Assembly: GCA_905160935.1 (NCBI GenBank) | Contig: CAJHZI010000450.1 | Coordinates: 310,001-374,000, forward strand | DNA: 64,000 bases | DNA from: Enchytraeus crypticus | Taxonomy: Eukaryota; Annelida; Clitellata; Enchytraeida; Enchytraeidae | Direction: 5' to 3' | In this document: positions 10,440-22,383 of the stretch, one piece after another | How positions within the stretch are numbered: position 1 is the stretch's first letter | Layout of the letters: the number at the start of each line of letters is the position of its first letter | The notes under the pieces: model-generated | What the model was told of the DNA's origin: nothing | Databases searched by the model: none | The model's input: the letters and a program-made list of their open reading frames with translations, nothing else | Program-made: the position numbers and the translations under genes

Positions 10440-12777
10440 TAAATATATACAATTTTTATGCAACTACCTTCTTCTAAATTATAAAGTTACTGAGAAACTA
10501 AATGGGATATGGGCCTTGTCATTAATGATACTTGAGCCTACTCCTTGACTCTAAGTAAAAATACAAAAATGTTTGCAATTAAGCTAAGCAAATACAAATG
10601 TTCGAAGTGCAAGAAATATCTGTGCAAGAATCTACCAAAAATTCAAAGAATCTATCTAAGCTAGCATATCTAACCATTTAAGAAACTAAGAAAATAACTG
10701 TGCAAAAATATCTGCGCAAGAAATTCAATACAAGTAACTTCATCTTTTACCAAACGAAGTCAATTAAACAAAGTAAACAAAAATCAAAGTAAGTTTACCA
10801 ATCTGTTTAACCAAGGACTCCAGAGTTTCTTCCAAACCCTTTCTAATGCTTTCTATACTATCACGCAACCTTGACCTTTTTTCCTCATTCTCTGAACACC
10901 TAACACAGCAAAAGTTGTCATTATTTTAGACATACACATAAAAGAGAGCAGAATTCTTGCTAATTTGCATAATCAAGCAATAATTTAGAATAACTGACCG
11001 ATAAAGATTTTACAAAAACATTTCTTGTGCAATAATATAGCCTATAGGAGACTCATAGCAAACAGTAGTCAGCAATAACTGAGTAACCTATTTCTGTCAT
11101 ATTTATATTAAATGTAAATGTCGACTATAGTCAGAAACAAGAATTTTCTCTAGTGAAATCAAAACATTTTAAACTATCCAGCGCTCAACCATTTGTCAGA
11201 TTTGAAACACAACTTATCATATAAAGTCTGTCCATACACTTCTCTTTATGATTTTGTTTTGCAAGGAATGATTAAAACTATGAGGTGGGTTTTCAAAGTC
11301 TTTGAAAGTATGCCTATCTGACTAGTTTGGCACTAGTGCAATGTTCATTTGTTGTCCACTGTCCAGTAGCAAAGGCTTAATATGATGCAAATTAGTGGGA
11401 AATGAGTGATATTAAAAGTAGTAAGAAAATAATATTATAATCACCTACCTTACAGTTCCTTCAGAATTCCAACAGTCCATATAATTATATTCACAATTAT
11501 TTTAATTTTTAATGCCCCAGTTTTAATAGCAATTCTTGCTAATTTGCTCAATTATCTACAAAACATAAGCAAAACTAAATATAAAAATAGCATACATAAT
11601 GTTAAGCATCCAAATGGAGGAATATCTAAATAGTTCATTGTGCAAGATATCTAAATGAAATTCTAAATGCAGGCTATTCTTGAGGTCTTCGGAATAATAT
11701 CAAAGACGACTCGGACTAGACTAGGGGAAGGGTATGGGCCATGCCCCACTAACTTCGGTGCTCAGCTAGCCCCAAACTTTCAAACCCCTGTTGATATAAG
11801 CTATAAAGGAGCCATTTAATTCATGACTTAGCCTCATCCATTATCAATACAGCATGTAGAGCCGATTGAAGTGTAAATCCTGGACAATCTAGCACAGGTT
11901 GAATAGGATAGGTATCATGATGATCATTGATGGAGCATTGATTAAACTGCCTAACCAAGTGGCATTCAACTTGATAGATCATTATCATCATATATGATCA
12001 TTGCACTATAATACTTGTGCGTTCAAGTATAACAATAAAAAAAATTGGCAGACTGTCAAGATGTTTGAATTTTTTGTTTGGTAGCGTGCTTTGCGCAAAA
12101 AAATTCTGAGCGACAAAATGCATCTAGTCCATCACATATCAATCGACGTTCCTAAATCAAACTACTTAAAAGTTCAAACATTTAGCCCTTTAAATTTGCA
12201 TTAAACTGAGCGTATCCGAAAGGTAGCCTAGTATAATTCTAAAATATAGAGATTAACATAATAAAAAACTATATAGTAGAATTCTAGCTGTAATAGTAAA
12301 ATATATAAACTAAATATATAAATAAAATAATATAACAAATTTCTTTATAAATATAATTTTTAAAATTTATTTTAAATTACTACTACTACTGAGACTGCGC
12401 TACGTCCTATTTGGACCCTGCAGTAGGCTTCAAGGTTAATTGACTCCACTTCGCTCTATCCTCAGCCAGATCACAGATGCTCTCATCTAATATGAATAAA
12501 AATTTAAATTAAACCATTTAAATTCGACTTAGGAACAAGAACAATATGGGCTTTTGGGCCTACTAGACTAGTACATATCCATGAATATAAATATTTAAAA
12601 AACTTTAGAAAACTGTATACGCCTGAGGTCTTGCAGAATTTAAAAAGGATGAACTAAAGCCATGGATTGAACCTGCATTAGCGTGAGATTATCATCAACG
12701 TTAATTTAGAATTTATAAGCCCGTAACACCAAAACCTTAAATTTTGCAAAATTAGACAGGTTTAGTTCATCTTTAAT
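10440..12777. other. AT-rich intergenic DNA
   Basis: No convincing coding region, RNA gene or repeat boundary. The block around 12400-12490 may be a piece of another retrotransposon tail, but I could not confirm it. Confidence 0.4.
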
Positions 12778-12840
12778 TAGAGTGCTGCTATCGTCAATAA
12801 TCGAGCACCAGTAAGACAAATCCAAACCGATAAGCAATAA
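12778..12840 (-). mobile_element. Family C fragment
   Basis: TTAGAGTGCTGCTATCGTC and GAGCAC in minus orientation; diverged. A second C copy in the opposite orientation follows 100 bases away. Confidence 0.5.
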
Positions 12841-12934
12841 GGAGTTCCAAAGCGTTGCAATTGTCAAAAATTCAGAAAACCGGTTAAGTTACATATATTT
12901 TGCAATATATTATATTTTCTAAACTCTTCTATTT

Positions 12935-13062
12935 TGGGATTTTGGACTGGTTTACGGAGGTTTTAATTCCATTTTCTGAATTGCATGTGCTTTGCTTGTC
13001 GAAATGGATTCGTTTCAATAATGCATGATATCGTCGTTGACTGCAGTAGTACTCTAATTATT
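12935..13062 (+). mobile_element. Family C copy upstream of zinc-finger gene 1
   Basis: Starts TTTTGGGATTTTGGACTGG and ends CAGTAGTACTCTAATTATTG. It lies 200 bases before the start codon of the zinc-finger gene, so it may be inside or just upstream of the 5' UTR. Confidence 0.55.
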
Positions 13063-13199
13063 GTAACTTTCCAGCTCTACTTTATATATCTATGCAATCC
13101 TCTGGCTTTTTCTATTAATAACTCGCGCTGTAATTGGTCAATTAAAGCATGCTCGATTCTGATTGGTCACTGAGTGGATAAACTTGTTACATTGTGCTA

Positions 13200-13267
13200 A
13201 AGACGGTTGTTTAGGCGGTCGCAGCGACGCATTACGCAGTGTGTTCGTGCTGTTGTGAAAATGGCGG
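13200..13267 (+). promoter_or_regulatory. CpG-rich 5' leader with YY1-like site over the start codon
   Basis: A local cluster of CG dinucleotides (GGCGGTCGCAGCGACGC) precedes the start codon. The stretch AAAATGGCGG at 13258-13267 matches the core of the YY1 motif (ATGGCGG) and overlaps the initiator ATG, an arrangement known at many animal start sites. Function here is inferred. Confidence 0.45.
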
Positions 13268-16200
13268 ATATGAAGCAAGAACCGATTGGTAAATATTTTC
13301 TAAATCTGTTTGCCTAACTTTTTCCCTAACTTTTCAGTATTACCTGGTGCGATTTTCTGCGATGTAGCATTTCTGATGGTCTAAGTAACGCTCGCTTATG
13401 TTTATGACAATTTGAAACGTAATTTTTATAGGGGAGTGGGATAAAATTATACAATGATCGAAGTGGTAACTGGAGATTTTTAGATTTTTGTGGGGAAAAA
13501 TGTAAACCTAAATGCGATGGATTCAATAAATAAGGTAATGGATTATTTGAAGTATTTGATAATATTAATCATGTCAGTTACTATTGTTGCGAATATAAAT
13601 ATCTAAAATTGCGTATCTAATTATTAATCTACTTAAGATTTCAGAACTAAAACTGTCCTAGTTTGGTGATGATGATCATGATCAATGACGAGATCCTAAC
13701 GAGCATGTTGGCGCGTCCTTGTGTACGGATATTCTTGGTATTAATTGTTTTCCTAGGATTAGAGAGTTTAACGCCCTTTAATGATCGAAATTAGGTTTTG
13801 CAAAAGGTCTACGTAGATATCCAATTAAAAACGAAAACTTTAAATTTAGACTAATGTCTAAATTTAAAAATTTAAACTTTTGAAAATTTAGACTAATGTC
13901 TAAATTTTCTGAATTATAAGCTGATTGGACATAGAGGCAAATGCTTCTGTATAGGATTTTAAAACTGTTTTGATTTTAAAATTCACCTGTACAGCTAACT
14001 TTAAAGTAACGTGGTAAACTCAGACTGACTCTCTCTCTTTTTTTTGTCTTTGGTGTTCTGTCAAGTTTCAGGTCTATGTATATATTCGTACTCTCATACA
14101 GCCTTTACGCTCCATAAACAGCACTCCACCGATTAGATCCATTCACTAATGGCTTTGCTTTATATGCACATATTAATGTTGCCTTTATCGTGGGAAAAAC
14201 ATAGCTTCTGTGATGGATTCCTGGTTGCCTTTCTCAGTTATCTTACGAATCGTACAGTTTATGATTGATGTATTGCAACCATTTAATATGTGTAATCATG
14301 TATTTTGTGTAGCCATGTATTGCCATGTGATATTCTGAAACTCTTAATTGTTAATTTTGATTTAAAAATAACACATTGTTTATGTTTGCTGCAAGAAATG
14401 CAGACCATTTCTTCACAGTTTGAAGTTTGATAGGCCTATTTCTTATTCAAGCTTGTTTGTGTGTTCTCAGATGCTTTAAAGCACTAATAGACTATTAGCA
14501 TTAGTTGTTTCTAGAATACACAGTATTGCAAGAGCTTGTATAATGCTCTTAATTGTCAAGATATCATTTTATTTCACTTCGAACTAAAAGCAGATGTTTT
14601 TGCATAAATTATTGAACATATAGTTTTTATGTGTATACCATGTTCATCTAGCCTATTTGACTTTCAAATTTGCTCTTCAGAAGTTTATAAAGTTGCATGA
14701 ATCATGGCCTTAGTCCATGTCCATCATTTATATAAACTTTTAGATTTGAGCTGCTTGATATTCACACATTTTAAAAATTTGTTGACATGCCGCCAAATCG
14801 TAGATATGTTATAGATGTGTTTTTTTAAACTCCTAGCATTTTATACTTTTTTTAAAAAAATGATGATCTATCTCTGTAAATTTTTAATGAAGTAATGTTT
14901 TGAAAAGTTTAATTAAAATTACTCAAACATTAAAATAAGCTAATCTTCAGCTACCCAGTAATATTTGGTGGTTAGTGATTGTGACTTAAGTTATTCAAAC
15001 TTTTTGTATTATATATGCTGTTGCATACTGTTTTAGATTTGCATCCATCTGAGAAATATGAGAAAGCCAAGAAGCTGTGTAAGAATCTAGCTTTGATGCT
15101 AGCCCAAGCTCCTATGAATCAATTCTTGTGCGGATATGCAGCCTTAGAGAAATTACAAGAAGCCTGGATGGAGGGAAAGAACATTCAGTTAACGCTAATG
15201 GAGTACGAGTTGGAGGACCAGATGCTTGCTGATAACAGTGAGATATTACGGAGCATTGTGGACGGGTCTCAGACTGTCGACGAGCTAGGTACGTGTGCTA
15301 TCCAATTGAATTGAATTATAATTACAATTAAGTTGTAATTAAATAAAATTGGCGAGTAATTATTAAACTCTTAGGCTGAGTAGTCCATGTGGTATAGTAA
15401 CAATTGATAAATAATAATAACCTCCGACAATTTCTATAGGTGTGTCATATAAGTCATTCAATGAAGTCATCATTATCATCTTCCGTTTAATCCCAGTTTA
15501 ACTAGGGTCAAGATACAAATAGACCTTCTCCACTCCTCTCTCCCGTACTGGCTGGAGCCAGTGGCGATGTCGGTAAGATATTCGACATCGGAGCAGTATG
15601 TTCATATCCGTTTGTTTCATTAATTGTAAGAATTCTGCTCTAATGGCTGGTGGTTTAAATCTTTTTAGTAATTGTATAGATAAATTACATTTCATTTTTG
15701 GACTCAGAACTTTTGGTATAATTTATTCTAAGGTATAGACTATGAAGTTCTTTCAAGACTTCGTTGTATCTGCTGAAGTTTATCGGTGATTATATTGTTT
15801 TATTTGACACCTGCAGATGAAGACGAAGATGAAGAAGACTACGGCGTAGACTCGAGTCCATCTAAGTCGCCGACCAATCAGTTCTGCTGTCACGAGTGCG
15901 GGCAAACATTCAGACGTGCCGGTGAGCTAAAGAAGCACATGAACAAGCACCGCGTTTACGAGTGCGGGGTCTGCTTTCAGCGCTTTAGCACAGAGCAGCG
16001 CCTAGCCAAGCACGAGAGCACACACACGAACGAGGAGATTGCCGTGCTCATGGATGCGTCTGCTATAAAGACTGAACTAGCTGACGACAGTGTCTCGTTT
16101 GAGTGCACAATTTGTGGACGCGTGTTTTATGACAAGAGAACGTTGCAGGTTTTTATCTTTTATGTCAATTTAATGTGATATGTTTGTATGTGCTTAACCT

Positions 16201-18311
16201 CCCTCCAGTGTTCTGCCAAGTGGCCTGTCCAATTGCAGGATTTTACCTTTTTAATGTCAATTTGTTGTTGCCATCCCATGAAATTATGCTATCACTAGGT
16301 TATATTGTACTTACCTATAGTAATGGTCATCAAGATATATTAGATCTACTTCATGGTTTCCTGATAGCTTTACTCTGTGATTTGTTCTGTCAATAAATTG
16401 TCCGACCACAGATCTGCAGGTAAGGGGTTCAGATCCTACGCTTGCACCAATGCTAAGCATGCTTTTAAGACAATGTACTCATGCTTTCAAGACAGTAAAT
16501 TGACTTTAAAACTGGTTTATGTTTTCTAGATTCATATGAACTGGTTTATGTGTTCTTGGTTCATATGAACTGGTTTATGTGTTCTAGGTTCATATGAACT
16601 GGTTTATATGTTCTAGGTTCATATGAACTGGGTTATGTGTTCTAGGTTCATATGAACTGGTTTATGTGTACTAAGTTTATATGAACTGGTTTATGTTTTC
16701 TAGGTTCATATGAACTGGTTTATATGTCATAGATTCATATGAACTGGTTTATGTGTTCTAGATTCATATGAACTGTTTTTTTAATACTTTTTATGTTTTC
16801 TAGGTTCACATGAAGTGGTTAATGTGTTCTAGGTTCATATGAACTGGTTTATATGTTTTAGGTTCATATGAACTGGTTTATGTGTTCTAGGTTCATATGA
16901 ACTCTCACTCGGGCTCAAGACCCTACGTGTGTGGTGTGTGTGAGAAAGGCTTCAAGGCACCGCAGGCTCTGCGTGTGCACATGAGGCTGCACACAGGCGT
17001 CAGACCGTTTGCTTGCACCCTGTGCGACAAGACCTTCATTCAGTCATCTAATCTCATAGATCACATGCGCAGACATGGAAGTACGTTGTCTGATTGATTG
17101 ATAGTCATTTAACGATAATTATAATAAAAAATAATGCTATTATAAAATGAAGCTAAAGCTAAGATTAACGTCAGTTTCCTCACTCGAAAGCGATGTCAGT
17201 GATGGGCGAGCCCAGGATTTGAACCCGCACATACTGATCTGCGGTCGAGTATCTTACCGACTTCGCTATTATTTGTCCCTTCTGAGCTTTCAGAGGAAGC
17301 TAAGACAGTTTTGTTTGATCGAGCATATAATTGACTATGTTAGCGCTACTCTGGTTTTTTGAATAGAATGGCGCTTGAATAAATCTTCTTTAATGGTTAT
17401 TAGGCAGTAGATTAAGTTTCGAACTGTCTTTTGCCAACTAAGCAAGTGCAATATGCTGCTGAATCAAATTTAATCACCATTTCTACATTTCTACATGTTG
17501 TATAAAATCGTGGTTTAACGCTGCGCTAAGTACCTAACAATTTTCTAATTTAAACAAAATTGAGAACATTTATATCTTTGTTTGAAAGATATTATATGCT
17601 TCCGATAAAAGTGAATTATAATGAAAACTTTAAAAAATGTGTCAGACGAATATTTGTTGTATTTAATAATATTGATAATAATATATATATATCGATCCTA
17701 ATACTGAATCTAATAATATTGATCATAATGTGTTATATTTTTTAGAGAACCGGAAGTATGCGTGTAAAATCTGTCAGGAGGAGTTCATGGAGCGCATTGA
17801 CCTCATACGTCACAACGCTTCTGTTCACCCAGAGATGGTCGGCTCATCGGCCGGTGGCAGCCTGAAGAACGCCATCAACTACCCGTGCCCCGTCTGCGGC
17901 AAGATCCTCAAGTACAGGACTTCCATCAAGGGTCACATGATGATCCACTCCGGCGAGAGACCGTTCCTCTGTCAGCAGTGCCCGCAAGCATTCCGTGATC
18001 GTAGCGCCATGAGAAAACACAGACTTCTGCGCCACAGTAACGCCAAGCATGAGTTTATGTGCGCAACGTGCGGTGCCTCGTTTATGCTGGCTGCGTCGTT
18101 GAAGCGGCACATGATGACGCACAGCGACTACAAGGCGTATGGGTGCAAGGAGTGCGAGCGCAGATTTAAGTCTCACTCTGCGCTGCGTGCGCACGAGAGG
18201 ATGCACGCGGGAGAGAAGCCGCACGTGTGTGCGACATGTGGGAGGGCGTTCCTCGATCGCACTGGTATGATCAGACATCAGAGAACTCATATGAACGTCG
18301 CAGTGCTGTGA
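13261..18311 (+). CDS. C2H2 zinc-finger protein, 11 fingers (ZNF gene 1)
   Basis: Five exons: 13261-13288, 15037-15288, 15817-16148, 16891-17080 and 17746-18311, GT-AG throughout with matching phases, giving 455 residues. It starts MADMKQEPI, with a Kozak-like AAAATGG. Exon 2 encodes a predicted helical region (about residues 11-93) that I do not recognise. An acidic stretch (DEDEDEEDYG) leads to 11 C2H2 fingers from about residue 115 to the C-terminus; finger 3 is split by intron 3. Two linkers are of the TGVRPF/SGERPF type and one is AGEKPH, as in DNA-binding fingers. Finger 6 ends H-x4-H. The protein is expected to be a nuclear DNA-binding regulator; no orthologue is named because the fingers alone do not decide it. 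Intron 3 ends in a minisatellite made of its own acceptor. Confidence 0.9.
14040..14275 (-). mobile_element. E2 copy in intron 1 of ZNF gene 1
   Basis: Minus-strand E2 body, diverged (blocks CACTCCACCGATTAGAT and GGTTGCCTTTCTCAG). The remainder of intron 1 (13289-15036) is AT-rich with no other feature seen. Confidence 0.5.
15475..15612 (+). mobile_element. Family F fragment (minus) abutting SINE A head (plus)
   Basis: From 15475 to about 15530 the minus strand matches the F tail (AACTGGGATTAAACGGAAG). From 15548 the plus strand reads the A head GGCTGGAGCCAGTGGCGATG and breaks off after AGTATGT, without box B. Both lie in intron 2 of ZNF gene 1. Confidence 0.55.
16198..16250 (-). mobile_element. 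E2 3' fragment
   Basis: Minus-strand piece with GGACAGGCCACTTGGCAGAA, the E2 hairpin region, in intron 3 of ZNF gene 1. A possible box-B-like fragment of another SINE lies at 16405-16455. Confidence 0.5.
16513..16902 (+). repeat. 29-bp minisatellite made of the intron 3 splice acceptor
   Basis: About 13 units of 29 bp, each built as TTTATGTGTTCTAG followed by GTTCATATGAACTGG. The last unit's AG (16889-16890) is the acceptor that joins exon 3 in the correct phase, and GTTCATATGAAC of that unit is the start of exon 4 (Val-His-Met-Asn). Twelve of the 13 units keep the AG; one reads TTG. A 29-bp unit is not a multiple of three: splicing to an earlier AG would add VHMNWFMCSRFI and then a stop. 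Confidence 0.93.
17145..17275 (-). mobile_element. SINE family A copy
   Basis: Near-full copy in intron 4 of ZNF gene 1, with box B (GGATTTGAACCC on the plus strand) and an intact CGCT-TTCG-AGTG hairpin. The rest of intron 4 is AT-rich. Confidence 0.8.
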
Positions 18312-18400
18312 TAAGTGTGCTCTGGTTTAATATCAGACATAAGAGAACTGACAGTCATATGAACGTCGCAGTGCTATACAGTGACGTGATAGTTCTGGAT
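18270..18400 (+). repeat. Tandem duplication of the last coding segment of ZNF gene 1
   Basis: The end of the coding region (ATCAGACATCAGAGAACTC and CATATGAACGTCGCAGTGCT) recurs about 60 bases later in the 3' UTR as ATCAGACATAAGAGAACTG and CATATGAACGTCGCAGTGCT. The second copy is non-coding. Confidence 0.8.
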
Positions 18401-18619
18401 AGTAAACTGTAAATAGACATCGTAGAACTAGCGTGAACGTCACTGGACGGTAATGATTATCAACGTGACTTAACTATTGACTGAAATTTGTTGTACATGT
18501 ATAGAGCGTAAAATTCCGTCAACAAGTATTCAAGAAGAATTCATGAACTAGTGGGTGATAACTGAGATTTTAATTAATGGAGGCATATCTTTTGAATGTA
18601 ACATTAGGTCTGAAAATGG

Positions 18620-18625
18620 AATAAA
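18620..18625 (+). promoter_or_regulatory. Polyadenylation signal AATAAA, ZNF gene 1
   Basis: First AATAAA after the stop codon, about 310 bases downstream. Confidence 0.55.
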
Positions 18626-18904
18626 TTACCTAAAGTGCATCTGTGTTGAATCTCTGTGTACATTACTTTAACCCGTTCAGTATTTTCAATAGCAATTTCT
18701 GCAATAGGTGAAGTAGTGTAGCACTTCAGTGCACAAATATATGCAAAGATTATTTGAAAGTCGTAGAGTTGAGAAGGCACACTGTGTAACGATGTGCAAT
18801 CAATTGTAATAATGCATTGGCCTAAAATTTGGTCTTTATGCTTGGCCAGCTGTGTTTCTGTTGATTTTTACATTATTTCTAGAATATTAATATTTTTCCC
18901 ATGC

Positions 18905-19175
18905 TGTCAGAGTGGATCCACCTCACTATGAAATTTTTTCCCCTGGATTAAATGGCAGTTAATCCATTATAGAACTAAGGAAGGCAACGGAAACCACCTC
19001 AGAAGCAGTATTATTCCCAAGATATAGGCTGCATTGAGGTGTGGATAGGGCATGGCCATTTGTGAAGGGATTAACTTGTTAATCGATGGTGTGCTCTTTA
19101 TGGAGCACGAAAAGTAGCATGCGAGTAGGAATATGTACCTTGGACCTGCCTTTTGGCAGAACACTAGAGATAGAG
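18905..19175 (+). mobile_element. E2 copy, nearly full length
   Basis: One of the two best E2 copies (with 51480-51735): GTGGATCCACCTCAC at the start, GGAAGGCAACGGAAACCAC in the middle, hairpin CTGCC-TTTT-GGCAG and AACACTAGAGATAGAGGG at the end. Confidence 0.7.
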
Positions 19176-19194
19176 GGATATTTTCTTAACTACA

Positions 19195-19260
19195 TTATAT
19201 CCCATCCCTAACATCATCCTTGTAAGAGGAAACAGGTGTTAAACTTTTTGTTATTATGAA
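19195..19260 (+). mobile_element. SINE family G 3' fragment
   Basis: Degenerate copy of the G end (AACATCATCCTTGTAAGAGG) directly behind the E2 copy, with a TTATTAT tail. Confidence 0.5.
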
Positions 19261-20849
19261 AGAATTAATAATAGTAAGTTGCATAGTGAGTGGATATTTG
19301 ATAGTTAAGAGTTTGTTACCAAGTTTCATGTTGCAATGTTCAGTAGCATATAGCAACCTTGCATAACTATCATTGGACTTGAATGCATGATAGATCTTGA
19401 TGGCCTCTGCAATAGATATAATAAGAAGCTCCTTATAATCTGTGGTCTTTGTACCACAGTCTTTGCTAACTTGTGGCTGTTATAAACCAATTTACTGTAG
19501 AATGACATTATTACACTAATAATTTCAGCTCGTAAACTTATTGAGTATATGGCTATACTATAACTGTATTAAATTTTATTTTTCGGTTTTTTGTTTGATT
19601 CGTTATAATTGAAATAAGTTGTAATTAATAAAGAAATGTTTTCAGGACGATTGTTGTAAGGTAGTAAGAGTATTTTACCAGATCTGAATTAAATGTATCA
19701 TTTACTTTTGACATGGAGCTTATACATTGTATTTAACATTGTCCATAGGACTAAGTTATTAGGATCTCCGTCCGTACATAATCAAAAACAATGAATTCTT
19801 CATGCTGAACTTGGATATGTCGGAGCATTTGTGATAGGCCTAACGTCAATTTTATTGATCGATGGAGTGCGTTTTGGCGAGCTTAACACCAGAAAATTAG
19901 TATAAAATATATATCTGGTACTACGTAAATCAAGCGGAGGACTGTAGAGAAGGACTAGACAGTAAAATATTTGTAATAAAACTTAATTATAACAGTAAAT
20001 ATGCATTTTTCTTGCAAGCCCACTGAAAATGATGAAAAAGGAAATAAACTAGTGATTTAGAGGAAAAAATTATTTAAATGTCCACTAATATATGAAAAAC
20101 CTCTATCTAGAATATATTGAAATATAGTACTATTACATTTTATTGATCGATGGAGTTCTCTTTCTCCCCGCCACCTACAGTCTACCACAACTTCAATTTT
20201 AAATTATTAAATAATCGATAAATAAGTTACGTAATCAATAAATTAATTATATTAAAAAATCAATTTTAAAACATTGTCTACAGCAAAGGAAATACTATTA
20301 CATTATTAGGCAATATATTAAGAATATGGCGTTATATAAAAAAGTATTATATTGGTGTTTTGAGAAAAACAAGTAGCTTCCTAGCTGTGGCAAGCGTCAG
20401 TTTAACTGTCGAATTTAAGCAAAACCTTGGTTATTTCAATTTCGCTAGTTCGGGATGCATCCAGTAACGTGCACACACTATAGACCGTCAATAAGACACG
20501 GGGTCTAGTTGGTCATCCAGCATTCATACAGACAGATACGAGATTATGCAAATAGTGATTAAACAATTGAATAAAGAAACACACTGAAAGCACATACCCG
20601 GGTTACTTAAGCAAATGTGCCTTCTGTCGCCAGAAAGAATATATCAACATGAATAAAATGCAATTGATTCGCAGAATACTATTTGTTATACAAGTAATTA
20701 TTTCAGTAAATTTGAAATTAAGAATCTGACTAGTTCTGACCCTGAAAGTTAAGGACTGTGCATGCTTCTCTTTGACTTCTCAACTATTACACAGGAACTG
20801 AGACCAACACGTAAACCTTCATTTCACTAGTACCCTTCCTCGGACCGAA
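19261..20849. other. Unassigned intergenic DNA
   Basis: AT-rich, no supported gene. It may include 5' exons of ZNF gene 2, which cannot be recognised without transcripts. Confidence 0.4.
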
Positions 20850-20965
20850 CTCCCGGATTTTGGCTTGCACCGTTTTTGGACCTCACACCCTGCTCATCGG
20901 ATTTTATTTGGTACCATAGTGCTCAATGTTGTCATGGACGTCAGTAGCATTCTAATTCTGTTGTT
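20850..20965 (+). mobile_element. Family C copy with (GTT)n tail
   Basis: GGATTTTGGCTTGCACCG at the start and CAGTAGCATTCTAATTC plus TGTTGTTGTTGTT at the end; the terminal inverted repeat is mutated. Confidence 0.6.
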
Positions 20966-22364
20966 GTTGTTGGTAACTATATTCGAAAATGAAATTAATC
21001 TTTGCGAAATAAAAGTAAAATTAACTTCAAATATTATCATAATTAAAATTTATGCTAAATCATTGCCTATGATTGAACATATATCAGAAAAAAGTTACAT
21101 GATGAAACATTTACAAAAAACAAATAGACCCCTCAATCAAGAAATTAAAACGTAAAAGAATAACGCATAAATTGGAATCGATAAGAACTTTAAATAGGAG
21201 CAGGAAATGTTTATATTTTGAATAAGAAATTTGTAATTTATTGATGGAATTTGTATTTTCCATTTTTGATGTCTAAAATATTGCTGATGTATGTTTATTG
21301 TAATTTTTCAAACGTTTGGCGTACTTAGTTTAGGATTTTGTAAATACAAATGCCATTAAACGCTGCGATTCAAACCTTTTCTTGTATTATAATCCTTTTA
21401 AGAATTTGATTTAATGTTTATGTTGCTTAATTTAATTATAAAAACACACATTATAATGCTGTGATCTTCCATGACGAAATCTGTCTTATATAATATCACA
21501 TGTGCAAACCGTTATGGACAGTTTAGTTAATTGTTTATTGCTTGATCAGTAACAAATACAGTAACTGTTTAAGATTATATACTCTGATAAGCTAGTTCGA
21601 GAATTGATCCTATATCAGGAACAGAGATGGAAAACATCATGACGTTAGGCCTACTTGGCACCCTACATAATTGAGCTATTTGTACTTCGAGAGACTAAGA
21701 TCATGCTTATAATGTTTAATTTCATAATAGTTTAGTAGTACAAGAAATACCTTAAAGACTTACTAGTCTAAGATTCAAACTGACCAAGCAAGCATGCTGT
21801 TAATTCAGCATGCTTGCTGAAACATATGGAGTCCAATCACTGTAACGAAATAAAATTCAAAGGCAATTAAAACAAGAGCAATTATTAATAATTTTCTGAT
21901 CTGTTACACATTCTAGTGAATTATAATTATTGATGAACAAACTTAATAATTTAAGCTAGTTTTCTCTGATAGTGCACTTTTTAAACTTTTTTTATGTCCT
22001 CTTTGTGCTTTATGCTTAAGCAATTTGTAAATAGTTAGTATTGTTGGACAGTTTTTGGTGACTAATTTCCTCATATTATCTTAGTCTGTAATTTCTTTGT
22101 TCTAGATTTTAGGCGAATCTAATGCAAAATTTAAATTATTTTTAATAATGAAATAATCTTCTACCAAGAGTGGCTGTATAGTTTTCAGAAAAGTTTGAAA
22201 AAAAATCAAAATGTAAATTGACAATCAGTGTGAATAATAATAAAGTAGTTCATCAATATTTTTAAAAAATTTGTTTTAAAATAGTATCTCTTAATAATGC
22301 ATCTCTTAATATTGATGTCATTTTTACAATAATGTATTACTTGCATATGTTTTGTATTTCTACA
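20966..22364. other. AT-rich DNA upstream of ZNF gene 2
   Basis: No coding signal. A good 3' splice site (TTTGTATTTCTACAG at 22350-22364) suggests that at least part of this stretch is an intron behind an unseen 5' exon of ZNF gene 2. Confidence 0.4.
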
Positions 22365-22383
22365 GGTAACTAATATTTGCAGA

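Noticed and set aside
17844..18290. 148-codon minus-strand frame
   Set aside because: Shadow of the zinc-finger exon on the other strand; the plus strand shows clear C2H2 signatures.
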